64,000 nt of DNA, from the NCBI GenBank assembly GCA_029255685.2, contig CM055314.2, positions 44,784,772 through 44,848,771 on the forward strand, in the 5' to 3' direction. A program made the position numbers and the translations under genes. The notes beneath the pieces were generated by a model. The model had not been told where the DNA came from. It ran no database searches and saw nothing but the letters and a program-made list of their open reading frames with translations. Numbering within the stretch: position 1 is the stretch's first letter; each line of letters starts with the position of its first letter. This DNA comes from Silene conica. Taxonomy: Eukaryota; Streptophyta; Magnoliopsida; Caryophyllales; Caryophyllaceae. Shown here piece by piece: positions 44,701-59,700 of this stretch.

Positions 44701-47700
44701 TCAAATAAAACTACTGTCCAAGGAAGCTCAAGAAGCAGAGATCCTTTAAACTTCCACCAGACATTTCTTAAGCAGCCGTTGAGTTATTATTCCAATTTCC
44801 AAGAGGGCAAAGAGATAGTGCAATTAGCAAAGATGCCTCCTCGCCAATATTCTAATTGCAATTGATAAGGTGGCTAATAAAAAAGTTTGTCGATAAGAAA
44901 TTCTCCCTTAAAAAATTTCAGCCCTCTATACTTAAAGGTGGCTTAAATGCCTGTGAAAGTGTGAAGTGAGGAGTATATGCCATAAGAAGATGAAGAAATT
45001 GCAAGAAAGACAACATATGAAATCAATGACACAGAAGCTAACAAAATCATACATACTTTAAGAAGCCTAAATAAAATCCAGTCACAGACAGTGACACGTG
45101 ATTTCAAGGCACGTCTCAGAAGGGAGTATGCAAACATATCAAACCCGCCAGTACACATGCAGTTAATATTTATGACCACCTTCCTTGCAAATGCACTATG
45201 CTCAGTAGACAGTAAACAACAGTAGAAACATACTCATGTACACGGTTCTGGATCGCATCTTCTCCTTCCAATTTCTCATGCCAAAGTATACGTTCATTAG
45301 CAGTCTCCCACAATTCTTCTTGCTCAAAAGCCATGAGTCTAAGCTGTCCTGGACTCTGTCAGCAGATTATCAACAGAAAGTAAGTTCATGTAATTTCCCT
45401 AGCAATGATACTGCCTAATACTCCATATGAGCAGTCTTTAATATAAACCAAAAGTACTGCCTCCGTTCCACTACATTTACTTTAAACCAAAGTTAGGGAG
45501 ATGGAAGATATGTGAGAGAAGATTGTAGAGCACACACGTACCAAAGTGTTTTTATGTGTTATTGCATACCTAATGGGGCAATGTACCGAAATGATAGGAA
45601 TGTTCCGAATACGAAAATGAAGAGACTACAAACAAATGGAAGGATTAAAACTTATGAGTTATGAGCAGTCCTTGCTGGCAAGCCAAAAAGAAGGGTGACC
45701 CACCAAAGAGTCTCTTCTGTCAGAGCCAGGCAATGATTTTCCACCTGACGTTATTCTAGTGAGCATAGCAACTTCATCAACCTGAGAAGATGGCTCTAAC
45801 GCAGATTTCCTCGGAGGCAATTTAATCCGGGACTTATTTATCAGATGGTTAAGTGCACGAGGCAGCTGTAACCAGAAGAGCCCTTCAAATGTTTCACCAA
45901 AGATTGTAGCAGCAAAGGCAAGTCGCATAGCAGAACTTTTATTCATTACACTAGCATAGAGCCTTGCTCTTTCATCATCAAGAATGCATCCTAGAAAAAA
46001 AAGGCAATAAGCATAATACATATATTTACAGATAATGAGATATTGATATTACCAGAAAACTCATTAAAAGATCCAGTACTAATGGCTAATGGTTAAGGTA
46101 GTGACACCTTCTTGACGGTAAGGTTCTAATACTTTGAGAAGCATTTCTGGTACGGCAACATCACCAACAGGGAGAGTATCAATCATGTAACTGCGCAGAT
46201 CTTCAGCTGATTTCGGAGTTCCTGGAATTTGGTGGGGCCTCTTATCGATCATTGTACTGCTTGTGTTGAACCAAGAAGGTTTCACCCCCAATTGTAAAAT
46301 CATTCGAAATGCCTGAAGCAACAAGACAGAAAGAACATCAATCTACATTGCTCAACTGATACAAGCTAAGAAATTAAAATTATAAACAAAAGGCTCTCAC
46401 AACTTCACAAAAACATTTACCAGAATAAGGCGTCCTATTAAGTAATGCAAATGATTATAACACCAGCTACATAGAGCATCATACGATAATATAGAATTAC
46501 AGATTCAAGCAAAACTATGTTGTAATAAAATCCTCACAAATTGATATTTCGACACCTCACTTAGCAATTGTTTTCCCGAATGCAACACATCTCACGTCCG
46601 ATATGACATATGACACGTGTATGATACACCAAAATGAGGCACAACACTGGCACTTCACTGAATCCTTGGACTGAATTTCAACGATGTCAAATAAGAGCAG
46701 AAAGAGAATGGAAAAAAGACAAAATAGAGTAATATAAATTGTTTTAGAGAGAGAGAGAGGGAGAGAGGGAGAGAGGGAGAGAGGGAGAGAGGGCGCTTAC
46801 AAGGGCATGTGCAGTAGGAAGTAATATAGGAGCACACAGCGGCATTGGTCGAAACCTTTCCCTAATAGCGCCATATTGAGTTCCATAGCCAACCTTTTGG
46901 TCATTTCTGGTAAAAGTGAATAGAAATTGAGTAAGAAAGCTTGTGAAGGTCAACCAGAAGAAATAATAGGTATTGAAGGAGAGACATTAAATGAGTAGGG
47001 ACTCATTTGTTATGGCAAACGGATTTTGTTTTGCTTGGGGTGTAGGGCGAGGGGCGGGGGATGGACCATTTATTTCCATCCTTATTTGCTAACCAAAGAA
47101 GGAATTTTGTAGCACTCCGTCAATTATAACTGCAACTATGGCACAATGACCGGATGAAAGTACGACAAATGATTCCAATTTCTACAGCTGAATGGACCAT
47201 ATCTGTCCATCTTCATTTGCTAACCAAACAAGGAACTTTGTAGCCCTCCGTCAATTATAACTGCATCTAAGACACAACGACCGGATGAAAGTACGACAAA
47301 TGATTCCAATTTCTACAGCTAAAAACAAGATTTAATACCATGTGTATAAGAACCAAGTATTAGACATATGAAAGTGTTTTCTAGTTTAGTTTTCCTCCTC
47401 TCTCATAGTTCTTTGCTCATCCAAACTTTAAACATCATTTGTCACCAACTTATTTTTCCTATACACTAAGCACATTGCAAATCAAACTCACAGTTGGTTT
47501 TCTAAAACTTTGTTCTACACATCACATTCTATCTCCTTAAACTTACTCAGGCCAACTGGTGCTTTCAGACTAAATATTCCCTCATTTTCTCTCTATTCTC
47601 TCTATTTTTACACTCATCACCTTAACAACAACGACATCATAGCCTTAATCCCAAAATGATTTGGGTTGACTACATAAATCATCCTTTAGAATCGTCCGTT

Positions 47701-50700
47701 GGTGATCGCACACCTCAAAATGCGAGAACATAGAAAAGGAAAAGTGAAAAATGCCAGAAAATCAAGGTAAACTTATAGGTTTTAAAATTGACGTCCGGAT
47801 TTCTTTTATAAAAACTTAGAAGTTAAAACGAGACTAAAGATTGAAACAAGTTTGAAAACCGAAGTAACACTTTAGGATCTGGTATAGCTTAAGGCTCCGC
47901 TACAAGAGTGTAAGTTTAAAAACCTTTGATTATGAAACTAAATCTGGCTATTGACTTCAAAAGAGGGTAAGTATTCATTGAGCGTTGATTAGCCAGCCAA
48001 AACCTACTACCTTGGCAAATTGGCTATTGACTGAATCCCGTCTTTACCATCTATCTCCCTACAAATCCCCCAATCCAAACAAGCCATAAACATTGATATA
48101 AATGCTCCACTTCATATGGTATTTTACCATGGAAAGCAGCATCTTCGAATAATTAAGCAAAAATCAAATACTTTCTTGAAAGAAAAATTAACACTACATC
48201 CTGAGTCGGGGCGGTGAAAGTACCAAAACTAAGAGTAACTCTAATGTTTCCTCCATTTCGGAGTTTCCTGGTTCAGACCATTTTCAGATCATGGATAGGG
48301 AATCGGCAAAAAACAGGGGATCAATGAAGCAGAAAGAAGACAGTCCATATAGACCATTACCACATATTGAGCTTGGGACTCGATTACTCAAATGCCACAA
48401 AAATGCTCAAATGATACTTCAATGATACTCAATTACTCGAAACCATAATCTCATAACAATATTGAATTGGATAAGCTCAAAGAATTCAAAAAACTCTATT
48501 GAAAACATACCCTTGAAAGAGACAGGCTAGAGAAGCGTGAATAGGTTACAGAGTTGCATACTGACATAAAGGAAAATACATTCAAATAGCATAAAGCCGG
48601 ACTTAGCAGGAAACTTACACAGTCACCTCAACAAGGCGAAAACTGCTGTCAGCTCCAGCAATGCACAAAACTAAAGGATCGTCTTTGTGAGATCGCAGGT
48701 GCAGCCAGTCAAGTTCCAGTACAAGTGTTCCTGGAAATTGTGGTAGAAAAGGGGAGTTTGACAATGGATCTGGTGAATCCTGCAATTTTCGGCAATGTAG
48801 AGTTTCCTTTTAGAATATCAAAAAAAAAATCCATAATAAAAATTAAAGTGCTCGTTCACGCATTTTTCACGCATTTTTTTTGCACCTCTCTGCATTCGAA
48901 AAACAAGGGTAACGTTGCCTATATCCTGCTCATGGAGTACTTTAAGCTTCATGTGTTCTTTCCAATATACATAGTGCAGTAAGGATAGGAAATAACATCA
49001 AATAAACAATTAAATACATGAAACTATGACAGGCTCCGTCCATGACTGGACATACAACTATACAAGTAGGCATCGCCACCAGCTCCTTATTTCCCTCTGT
49101 ATTTTTTATCGAACAGCTAAAAGGCATTGAATGGCCTCAAAAGAGAAGGGGGGAGGGGGGGAATCGAGAGATATTATGGTATGCTTCACTTACAAGGTCA
49201 TATACGGAGAAAGTGTTGTCATAGAACAGTACAGCTACACGGCCTCTACTTTTATCTCCAGCAACAACAGGAGAAAATTTGATCCTTCGTATTCCTTCTC
49301 TATGAGTGTTGAACGAGGATGATTGGCCACTGGTAACATCCCACCAACGGATATTACCTGACCTGTCCCCCATAACCTAAAAACAGAGATTAGCCATCAA
49401 TTGTGCGTTTTCATCCATGATAGTACACGGAAAAAATGCCTCGCATACCACATGAGGAAGACGATAAGCCATAGCTGTGATCAACCCATCAGATGAAACA
49501 AATGAAGAAGAAGGCCACTTCGGTCTGGTGACAAACATAAACCAAGATATTTAGAGAAGCTCAAGATTGAAACATAAACCCATATAGCTAGTTATCGCAA
49601 CTCCTTCCTTTCTCATTTAGTACTCTAGCAGTTAAGAATGTGTCAGAGGGGATGTTCAAAACATAATTCATTAGTAACTATGTCTTTTTGAACCTCAAAA
49701 AAGGGATCAGTCTCGCTCCCTTGAAGGGACTAATGATTTGGTGTCTGAAAACGATAGTCCTTTGCTATAAGAATAATCAACCAACAAATATCTTTTTGCA
49801 TGAGAGCCAATAGTTAGAATAAGAACAGGGATCATTACTCCCTTTCATAGCAGTAGTCTCGATGCGGTCATCTTATCTGAAACACCGGTAGTCATGAATG
49901 TAAAAACTCTACGGTGAACCACAATGACAAAAATTTGCATCTGATCATCATTGTAAGTTACTCAGCAGTTTAAACTTTTACTATATAGGGGAGAGAGTGT
50001 GGATAGATTTGGCTACAATTTTTTAATAATGAAACTGGCTAATATTTGATGATCTACCAAACCATTACACACAGAGGGAGCGAGAGGGAGGGGGGGAGGG
50101 AGAGGGAGCGAGAGGGAGGGGGGAGGGAGAGGGAGAGGGAGGGAGAGAGTGTTTTTGTTTTAAAAAACCGCTTTTCAAATCTCCTTGAGAAAGTAGCAAT
50201 AAAGTCCGAAGAATAATGCTGCCATCTTTACTAACAGCAGAAAACCAGAACAACATCATTATCTCAAGGAATGCAGAGCCGACAATAAAAACCTAACAAT
50301 CAAACTTGATAGACCTGCATATGGTTTTTATTGATTTGGAGAAGGCATATGTGATACGAATATGATAGGGTCCCGAGAGAAATACTTTGGTGGGCTTTTG
50401 CGAGAAAGGGTGTGTCAAGAAAATATATTGACCTTATAAAGGACATGTATGCAGGGGCTAGTACAAGTGTTAGAACTAATGTTGGGAGAACGGAAGAATT
50501 CTCCATTACCATTGGTGTGCATCAAGGTTCCGCACTTAGTCCATTTCTCTTCCCTATAGTTATGGATGAGTTGACGAGGGATATTAGGACGAGATCCCTT
50601 ATTTTATGATGTTTGCGGATGATATTGTGTTGATTGATGAGACGAAGGAGGGGGGGGGAGAGAAAGTTGGAATTAAGGAGGCATACTTTGGAGACTCGTG

Positions 50701-53700
50701 GGTTTAGGCTAAGTAGGAGTAAGACGAGTATGTGAGGTTTCAATTTGCGGGGCCGAGATCGACAGCGGTGGGGAGCATTATTTTCGATGGAAATGTTGTT
50801 GAGGGGTCAGATTCCTTTAGATATCTCGAATCTATTATCCAAACAGATATAGAGTTAGACGGAGACTCACAAAGTTAAAGCGGGATGGATGAAATGGAAA
50901 TGTGCTACGGGCTTTTTGTGTGATTAAGGTATGCCCCAAAAATTAAAGGGGAAATTTTATCGTACGGCGATTAGGCCTGCCTTAATTTAGGGCTCAGAGT
51001 GTTAGGCTGTGAAACAGTGTCACATTCAAAAGATGAATGTAGCAGAAATACGTAGGTTGAGGTGGATGTGCGGCCATACAAAGCAAGACCGGTTAAGGAA
51101 TGAGGTGATTAGGGAGCAGGTAAAAGTAGTAGCCCCAATAGGAAAACCGACTAAGATGGTTTGACCATGTGAGAAGGAGACATATGGACACACTGGTTAG
51201 GAGGTGGTTAGGAGGTTGTTGGAGACCTCGGGTGTAGAAAAGGTTGCTAGGGGTAGAGGAAGACCTAAACAAACATGGAGAAGAGTGATTGAGCACGATA
51301 TGAGATTTCTAGGACTTCAGGAGGGGATGGTGATGGAGAGGGGACTATGGAGAGATATGATACATGTGGGCTTCTAGCATTTGATATTTTTTTAAAGTTT
51401 TCTAAAAAAAAAAGTTTATTCTTTTTGGACTTACCACACCTTTTTTCCCTAAAACTTTTTATATTAAGTTTTACTTCATTTTTCAAAATCATTTTAAGCT
51501 TTATTCTTGTTTTAATATTTAGGTTTTATATATGTGAATATGTGATAAGTTCGATTTAAAATCTATAAAAACTCTCTGACTTTCATTTTCTGTTTCACTC
51601 CACTCCCGTTTTTCCTTTTCTTTCTTTTTTCGCTTGTTGAGATGAGAGTTCACCCATGGCGGTTTCAAAGAATGATTCATGTCAGCGCACCCCAAATCAT
51701 TTTGGGGCAAAGGCTCTGATGTTGTTGTTTGTTGTTGGCATAGAAGCTCTAAAATTCTCTTTGTAAATGTATCTTGAAAGTAAAGTTCTTCTCAAAATTG
51801 TGGCTATGAGAAGACACGTCTAAGTATCAGAACACGTCTAAGTATCAGAAAGAAACATCCTAAGTTTCTAATAGGAACCTTAAGCATGGAAAATAGCTGT
51901 GATACTTTGCAAATCTAATGAGAAGACTTCGCTGAATATATCTGAAATACAAGTTTCAATAACATTCAAAATGATACTCAAGAGTATCATGGAAGCTGAC
52001 ATTTTCACTTGAGAGAAGTTGATGCTGACGTCATCCACCTTTTGTTACAGCTCTAAAGAAGAAAGCGTAATGCCGTTTATTGAAGAAAAATTATTTTGAC
52101 CAAAACATCACAAGATAAAATCAATTAGGAAACGGAGCAGACCAAGCAAAAGCACGCGATTCTAGGAAGCTTCTTGCTAGAAGACTGTTGGGCAAGAAAA
52201 TATAAGATTAGGCCTACAAATTGGTCCATTTTCCCTTTTGATAAAGCCATAAAGGTTTTGCTACGTTAGCATATGTTTGACATTATAAAATAAGTAATAC
52301 AAATTCTAAGGTTTTAATAAAGCCATTACCCCTTATATAGTGGCTACAATAACATGCATATCCCCAAGGTATTTTACATCACATTGGTCAGAATCCACTA
52401 CAAAATGAGAATTTAAAAGATAAAAGCCAGTCTCTAAAATATGAGGTTTGTTTTAATCAAAGGATGGAATTAACCAAATAATACTTAATTGGGCATATGA
52501 CCCAGCACCTATCATCCACTTAAGAAATGATGACACTAGAGAAGGTCCGGTACCAAAACTTAACCATGATTTCTGACTAACACAGTGACCTACCTGAAAT
52601 CTTTGATTCTTCGGCCTTGGACCTCAAAAACACCAAGTGCACCGTTGACCAATGCAAAAGAAAAACTTTCAGAGCTCTCATCCTGAGATCCTTCTGAACT
52701 TACTGATTCTGCATAAGAAGGTAGTTTCCATGTGTCTTTAGATGCTCATGTGCAAATATACTTCACGTAGATTACATAAAGAAAGCTTACTAGATTCCTG
52801 TGGAGTCTCATTTGTGGGTGATGACGGTGAAACAGCCACACCAATTATACGATCCTTCAAGGATGAGGATTGCCTGGTAGGAGGAGATGGTCGGGGGACT
52901 GTTGGAAGCGTCCACTCCAATACTGTAAATGGAAGTGCCAGTGATCTAAGCTATAAGGAAGAAGTAGACATCATAAGAGTATATCCTCACTCAAACCAAG
53001 TGACACAAAACCCTAAACAAGATGTTAACAAATAATTCGTTCACAAACAAACATGACAAACAGTGAAATATTCCAATGCAATGATCAGACCATTTTTAGT
53101 AGACTGCAAAGAAATGGTCAACAAGCACCAAACTAGGCCAAATTAATATTCCTGCATAAAGAGAGTAATCTTTCATACATCATGCAGCTTGGGAAAAAAA
53201 GGAAGCAAATGTAAAATTACAAATGGAACAAGCAAAAGCCGTGTCTTGAAAAGTACATACGGAATGGAGACAGTAATTTTAACGATCAAGGGAGTCAAAC
53301 TCAAAGTTTAACTCGAGCTGGCTCTTATTATATGGTTGTCGTCTATGTTATTGAGACTCGTTTATAAGTATCCGACACGAGTGCGTGTCCAATGAACTCA
53401 ACTATTTTTATGAAGAATGTGCAAATTTTGGTTTAAAATGAGGTGTCCAAGTGTCATACCTATGTCGGAGTGTGAAGCGTCGGCCACGGGTATGTTATAC
53501 GTAGGGGAATTAGAAGAGTCGGAGTAACATAGGTTGCCATAAGTCATAACCATCCCCTTCCAAAAACCTTGAGAATGTTGTAAACAGACGGATATAAAAG
53601 GGTGTGGCGATAATGTTATCCTTACTCTGTTTTCAGTTATATCTAGCCCCAACACATACATAAAGTCATGGAACACATGTAAAATTTTGAATAGCATATA

Positions 53701-56700
53701 TGAATGATAAACATTACACACAAGAAAATCAAATTCTTAGTCTTGCACCGTAAGCATCAATTCATTATCATAGCAGATACATCATTTACATTATCAGAAT
53801 TTAGAATGAGCAAAAACATAAAATAAATAAACAGCATGGAGAAGGATTTAAGTTGTTTAGTCATGTGGAAAAGATATACTTTCTAGAGAAACAACTCGAA
53901 CTATCCGTGTTGAGGAAGCCTTGGTAAATTAAAAAAAAATAATGAAATACAGATTTTTCCCAACTAAAACATTTCCAGGCATTGCAACGTATACAATGTT
54001 ATGTCAACACCATAGCATAACTCAAGAAAAAGTAGTGATGGAAATCAAATATCAGATCTTCCAATATTAGACTTCAAAAGTTTTTAAATCATACAGATTT
54101 TCAACTTTGCATAATCTGATCATTATATACTCTGAGCTAGGTAGAACTAACTTTGTATATACTTTAACCAAATTTCATGGTCTCTTCACTTAAGAAGATC
54201 ACAGAGGTGCATTTATCTAACCAAATATTTATCTAATACTGCATTACGTGATAACACACCACATACAGTTTCAGTCAGTAGGGCGGGTCACTCCAAAAGG
54301 ATAGAAGAGCCCCTTCCTACTGATTATAAAGGTCAAATAACCCTTAGGATGTGTTTGGGTTGAGTGATTTGGAAGGAAAAGAAAGGGAGGGAGAGTAGGG
54401 GATTTAAAATCCCTTGTTTGGATAGCAAATGAAGCGGAGGGGGGAGGGAATGTGGAGGGATTTAATTTCCCTCCTCCAAGCCTAATCAAAATCTCTCCAC
54501 TATAGGCAAGATTTGGAGAGAAATTGTATTTAAACAGCCACGCCCACTCCATTTTCCTTTCCCTTCTCTCTATAATACTCCTCCCGTTCTTTAGTTCGGT
54601 TCTTTAGTTGGGTACTCGGTCGAGTACTCAAGTTTGGTGTCGTTCTGGCGAAATGTACTCCATCGATTACATGTTGTACTTGGTCGAGTACATGAGGTAT
54701 TCGGTCGAGTACCCGCTCTGTTTTCGGTTCCCCGAGATATTAACTAGAGATTTCGGGAATTCTTAATCACTTTTATTTCTGTCAAACATCTCAAATGACA
54801 GTTTTCTCTCATTAATCAAACCCTAAGCACCCTAGTTGATATCCTGCAAGGAATTTGTTCGTGTCGATCGTCGTAGTTCTTGCATCAATCGTTATTTGTA
54901 AGTAAGAATTTCTTCATTTTAGTTTGAGTTTGAACCTTAGGGTTAAGAGTAGCATTTGGTGAGTTTGTGATATGTATGGTATGATGTTATAGGCGGAGAG
55001 TTCGAAGAGGAGCAAATCTAAGTGTCGTTGATTCGTCGTATTTGCCTTAACGTAGGGTTTCCCTACACAGCTTCTGGTATGTTGATTTTAATTGATGTGA
55101 CGATGTTCATGTATGATATATGATAGGATTGAGAAGGTATGATTTAGTATAATGTTATGATACTGTGATTTGGGACCATTGTGGGGAGATGGCTCCAACC
55201 CTATGTTCGCCCCTCGTGGCTCCCGTCACGAGGGGGATGTTCATATTAATGAAGGGAATATACACATTAATGACCTGGGTACGCTCGTTGCGATGAGTGA
55301 GGCTTAGGTGGTACGGATGGGGTTCCCACTTGGCGGTGAGGAGGATTACCTGATTACCTGTTGTTGAGAGAGATGGGTTGATGGGTTGCGATGAGTAATC
55401 TGGCACGGCTACACGTAGATTACCCATCGCGATTTTTAGTCGGTTATTATGATTATTGGAGTTAGGAGTTGTAATAATGAATGTGTATGATGTTTGCCTT
55501 ATGCTTTTGGTTGATATGTATACATGCGGACCCTGGGTTGTCGTTCTGTGCTGTGATGATCCATTTGGGGATCGTGACGTGTGATGCTTTGGAAAAGGCT
55601 GGGAACGAGTCATCACTTAGTTGTTTACTTTAGCTTCAACAGACAAATGAATATTTGTAGTTTTATCTTTCAATTTTGAGTTTGGAGACTTGGTAATCGT
55701 ATTATAAAGTTATTCAATTACTCGTTTCATTATGGTAACTTTGATATGCATTACCTGGTAGCACTCTCATATGCTAAGGGTCCTTGGTAAGGATCTTGGT
55801 ATATGAGGATGTTACACTCTCCCTTTCCTTTCCCTCCTTCCCCCTCCCCTCCCTTTCCCTCCACTTTTACTATCCAAACACATCCTTCAAGTCAATCTCC
55901 ATGCTAAATTACACAACAAAGAGAAAACAAATAGTCAAGGCGGCCTCTGACAAGCATGATGCTATGGAAAAACAATTTTATGCCCATTATAATTTCTAAA
56001 GGGAAGTTCCCTAACATTCAAAAGCAACAGGTTTTCAACACACACACTGGCCAGAAACTAATCCTGAATTAAATCTTCATATCGTCTACGGCCTAACTTC
56101 CTTAGAATGCCCAACATTAGCAAATAAGCACAGTTCAAAATTGAAGCGATTAACACATATATCAATGTTAATTTTTTATTTTCTATGCTTCAGGAACAAA
56201 TAATTTAAAATGGAACATGTAAGAAGTGAACAACTGACCATAATTGGGTTCTTCGTCATTGCCCACACCTCGACAGGAGCATCACGAAACAGGATTAGCA
56301 GATATCTGCATGTTTTGTCCAATGATGTATAAGGATATGAAGCTTCAATATACAAAAAGAAATAGGCATATGCTACTTTTTAGTCGAAGCGCACCCTTGC
56401 CTAATCTCTCGGAAGGATGCAAGCTTAAGTGTCAAGTATTAGTGAGAGATCGCCCACTAACAACATCGATGATGAAATTACGAAGTTATATTCTTATTCG
56501 TACTTCATAATGTTTCTCAAGGATTAGAGGACAATTTGTCAGCTGAATGTTTTGGAAAAATTGTAATGTCACTCGTGCTGAAACTATTTGCTTTTGTTAG
56601 AGGATTAACTTATTTCGTGCCAGTTGACACTCCAGATAAAATGTAAATGAGTAAATCATGGTCAGTTATGACTTATGAGTACTAACTATTAAGGGAAGGA

Positions 56701-59700
56701 TTTTAGATAAACTGAACTGTTGTTGATGTCAAGATATACCTTCCAGAAGACGAAGCCCTAAGAGCTCGTATGGGTGCCCTCTCTGGCTTCTGAAGAACCC
56801 GAAAAGTACGATTAAAACCACTTCTGACACATGTCACCACGAGCTTGTTGATATAGCCTCCAGATTTTTCATTTGCCTGTGATCACCAAAACACGTGCTG
56901 GAGATTAGCCACGATGATAGCTCCATTTGGATAATTTTGAAGATAAAAGAACGGACCAAGCTTAACTTACAAGAAAATCCAATTCACCTAAGAGAAGAGG
57001 CAAGTAAAAAAGCTACCAATAATGGACATTCAAATACAGTCAATTTACCTGGGTGTAAGAAAAAGATACCAGCCGAGAATTTCCAAGCCATCTTAATCCC
57101 CGGACAACTCCATTATGGACAGAAAAACAGGATGCAATTGCGTTGGCAGAAACATCAACTATCTCAACAGTGCCACTTTGGGTACCCAGAGCAACCAGCG
57201 GAACGGCCACAGCAGGATAGTTCCCACCACCTTCGAAGAGAGAAAGAAGAAGTTCAATTTGCCAGCATTTTTAATTTAAAAAAAAAAGTTTAGAATTGGA
57301 ACTTACGCGCCAAAGTAGCTGTTAAAGAAGGGGATGGTACAGCAAGTGTAGTCACCGTTGACGAAAGAAGATGCAGCTGCCCTACTAAAATTATCTGCAA
57401 AGTACACTATTTTGTCAGAGTGCAAGTACCAAATGTACTCTAGATTTTAGAACAGCAACTAAAGCAAGGACTTTACAATAATGAAATCATAGGCACACTA
57501 CAGAAAAACTGTGTTGGTAAAAGAGCGATAAGACAAAAGAGGAAAGTATTATAGAGAATGAAATTTCACCAACCTTGGACACAATATCATGTGAAACGGT
57601 GGAAGAGCGCCCCTTTCCTTTCACATGTTCAGGTTGTTGGAATGTTACAGTTCCCTCAGAGCTGTTGCTACCAGCACAAGTATCCGACAAATAAGTTCCA
57701 TTGCCATTGGCAACTGCTTTTGTCTTTGAGATATCTTTGGAAGTCTCATCAGATTCTTCAGTAGTTAGCAGCCAGTTCCACACTTTTCCATCATCAGAAA
57801 TTGAGATCAAATGAGTTTTTGAGGCAGGAAGTGACTCATCACAAAAATCGAAAGGATTATCATAATCTTCATCCTTAAAAGGGGTATGAGGTACATCAGA
57901 GTAAATCTTGTTAACATCTTGAAGAGCACAATCAGACTGGCAAATAACAGCGGCAAGAATAGCGGGAGATGGAACATGAGTGCCAACTGACGGCATCAAC
58001 TCTTGGGTGGCACACATTGTGTATGCCTGTTCACCACTGTGATAATACATACATAAGCATGCCATCCCATATTCCTCGAGAAAGAGATAAGGGTATAAAA
58101 GTGCATGCATGAATAACACCAGAACTAGCTGCGTTAAAATGGTATGCTGAATAAGAGTGGTCAATAACAGGGAAAGTTCTTCCTTGAGTCATTAGTATAC
58201 TTGCCTATTGTTACTATGCTCCCCCTCCTCCTTTCTTTACAAAATAACCTCAAAACATTGTCACCTGTTAGGATTGGACTTACATGATCATGACTAGTAT
58301 GAGTGTTTTTCGTAATAGCTTACTAACAAAAATGGTTGCATCATCTTTTATATGGGTCTGCTTTCTACATTCAAGTACCTCCACCTTTATTGTATAATGA
58401 ATATTTAGCATCAACCTAAGAGATGAAAAAGAGGTCTGTGTAAACTACTGAAGAGTCAGAGGAGGCAAATATGTGCCCAGCATAGGTGTAACGGCAGGTA
58501 TAGTTTACCATGTTGCACAAGATATATGGGCATACTATGTTTCTCAATATCCCATTAGAATGCAAACGAGCAATCCGAGAGTCAAAAGTAAAAATGGCAG
58601 TTTTCCGGCTGCAGAAAAGTGATGGGGATCCTCTCTCATTTCCTTCTCCCCATTACCTATCAATAGATGGGATCTTATCTAGGGGGAAAAAGAGGGCCCA
58701 CACATCTATTGAATAAGATCAAAACTCCAATTTTCATTTAAAAGCCATCAAGTTATATGAACCTTCTATCTTTTCAACAAATAAAATCTTAGCCCTTGAA
58801 AAGCCACGAGAAGAAAATGCAAAAGATCCCCTCCTCTAGAAAAGGCTAGCTCACAATAACTCCTATGTCTAACTAGTGCATCTTCAAGTCTACATACTAA
58901 ATAAAGAATGACATACGCAAAGGCCAAAACATATAAAATGATGTAGCTCAATAGTCAATGCTGGTAAATACACAATGACCATCACATCTTGTTTTCTTGA
59001 GTTTGTAACTTCTCACTAAATAGCTCAAAATCTAAAATCCCTTCTTTTTTTTGGAAAGAAAGAGACAAGATGTCCTTATCTTTTAGTTACGGAACCTAGC
59101 ATAGTAAACCACCCTAAATAGTAAACCACAATAACAAAATAAGTATCTAAGAGAAATGTGCTAAGAGCATACACATTGAAGGGCTTACCTCTTCCCCTTC
59201 AATTTTCCTCTCTCCTGTATTTCTTACGCATCATATTCTCTTTCATCCAACTCATTTTTTCATTACCTCTTAACTTTTACCCAATTTTCTCTACAATGGA
59301 GCGATGAACCTCTTCATTTAATTTGACCCCACCATATTAAAACATTCACCATTTATTTTCAATAAACATCATAAAACAAAATAATTTCATATAAACTTAA
59401 AACTAATCAAACGTACATTATTATTAATAACGTGCTTACGTTATATAAACTTAAAACTAACTAAACGTGCATTAAAATTTAAAAATAATTGAACGGTTAT
59501 TTTTAACCTACGTACTAGTACAAAAAAGATTTCATACATGCTCAACCAAATCATTTTTTAATGAAGTATGTGTCGCCTTATCTCGAATATCATTCTCAAC
59601 TTGTATAATTTCGATAGTATAATTTCGATATTATCATCCATGATTATTATCAACTAATTATATAGAGAAAATAGTAAGAAGATGAAGTTTGAAAAAATAG

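Noticed and set aside
52945-52950. Acceptor at CTTAG giving a WDR11 exon starting at 52945
   Set aside because: It keeps phase only if exon 56239-56305 is skipped. That exon encodes the conserved YLLILFRDAPVEVWAM segment and restores phase with the acceptor at 52951, so the longer exon (to 52950) was chosen.
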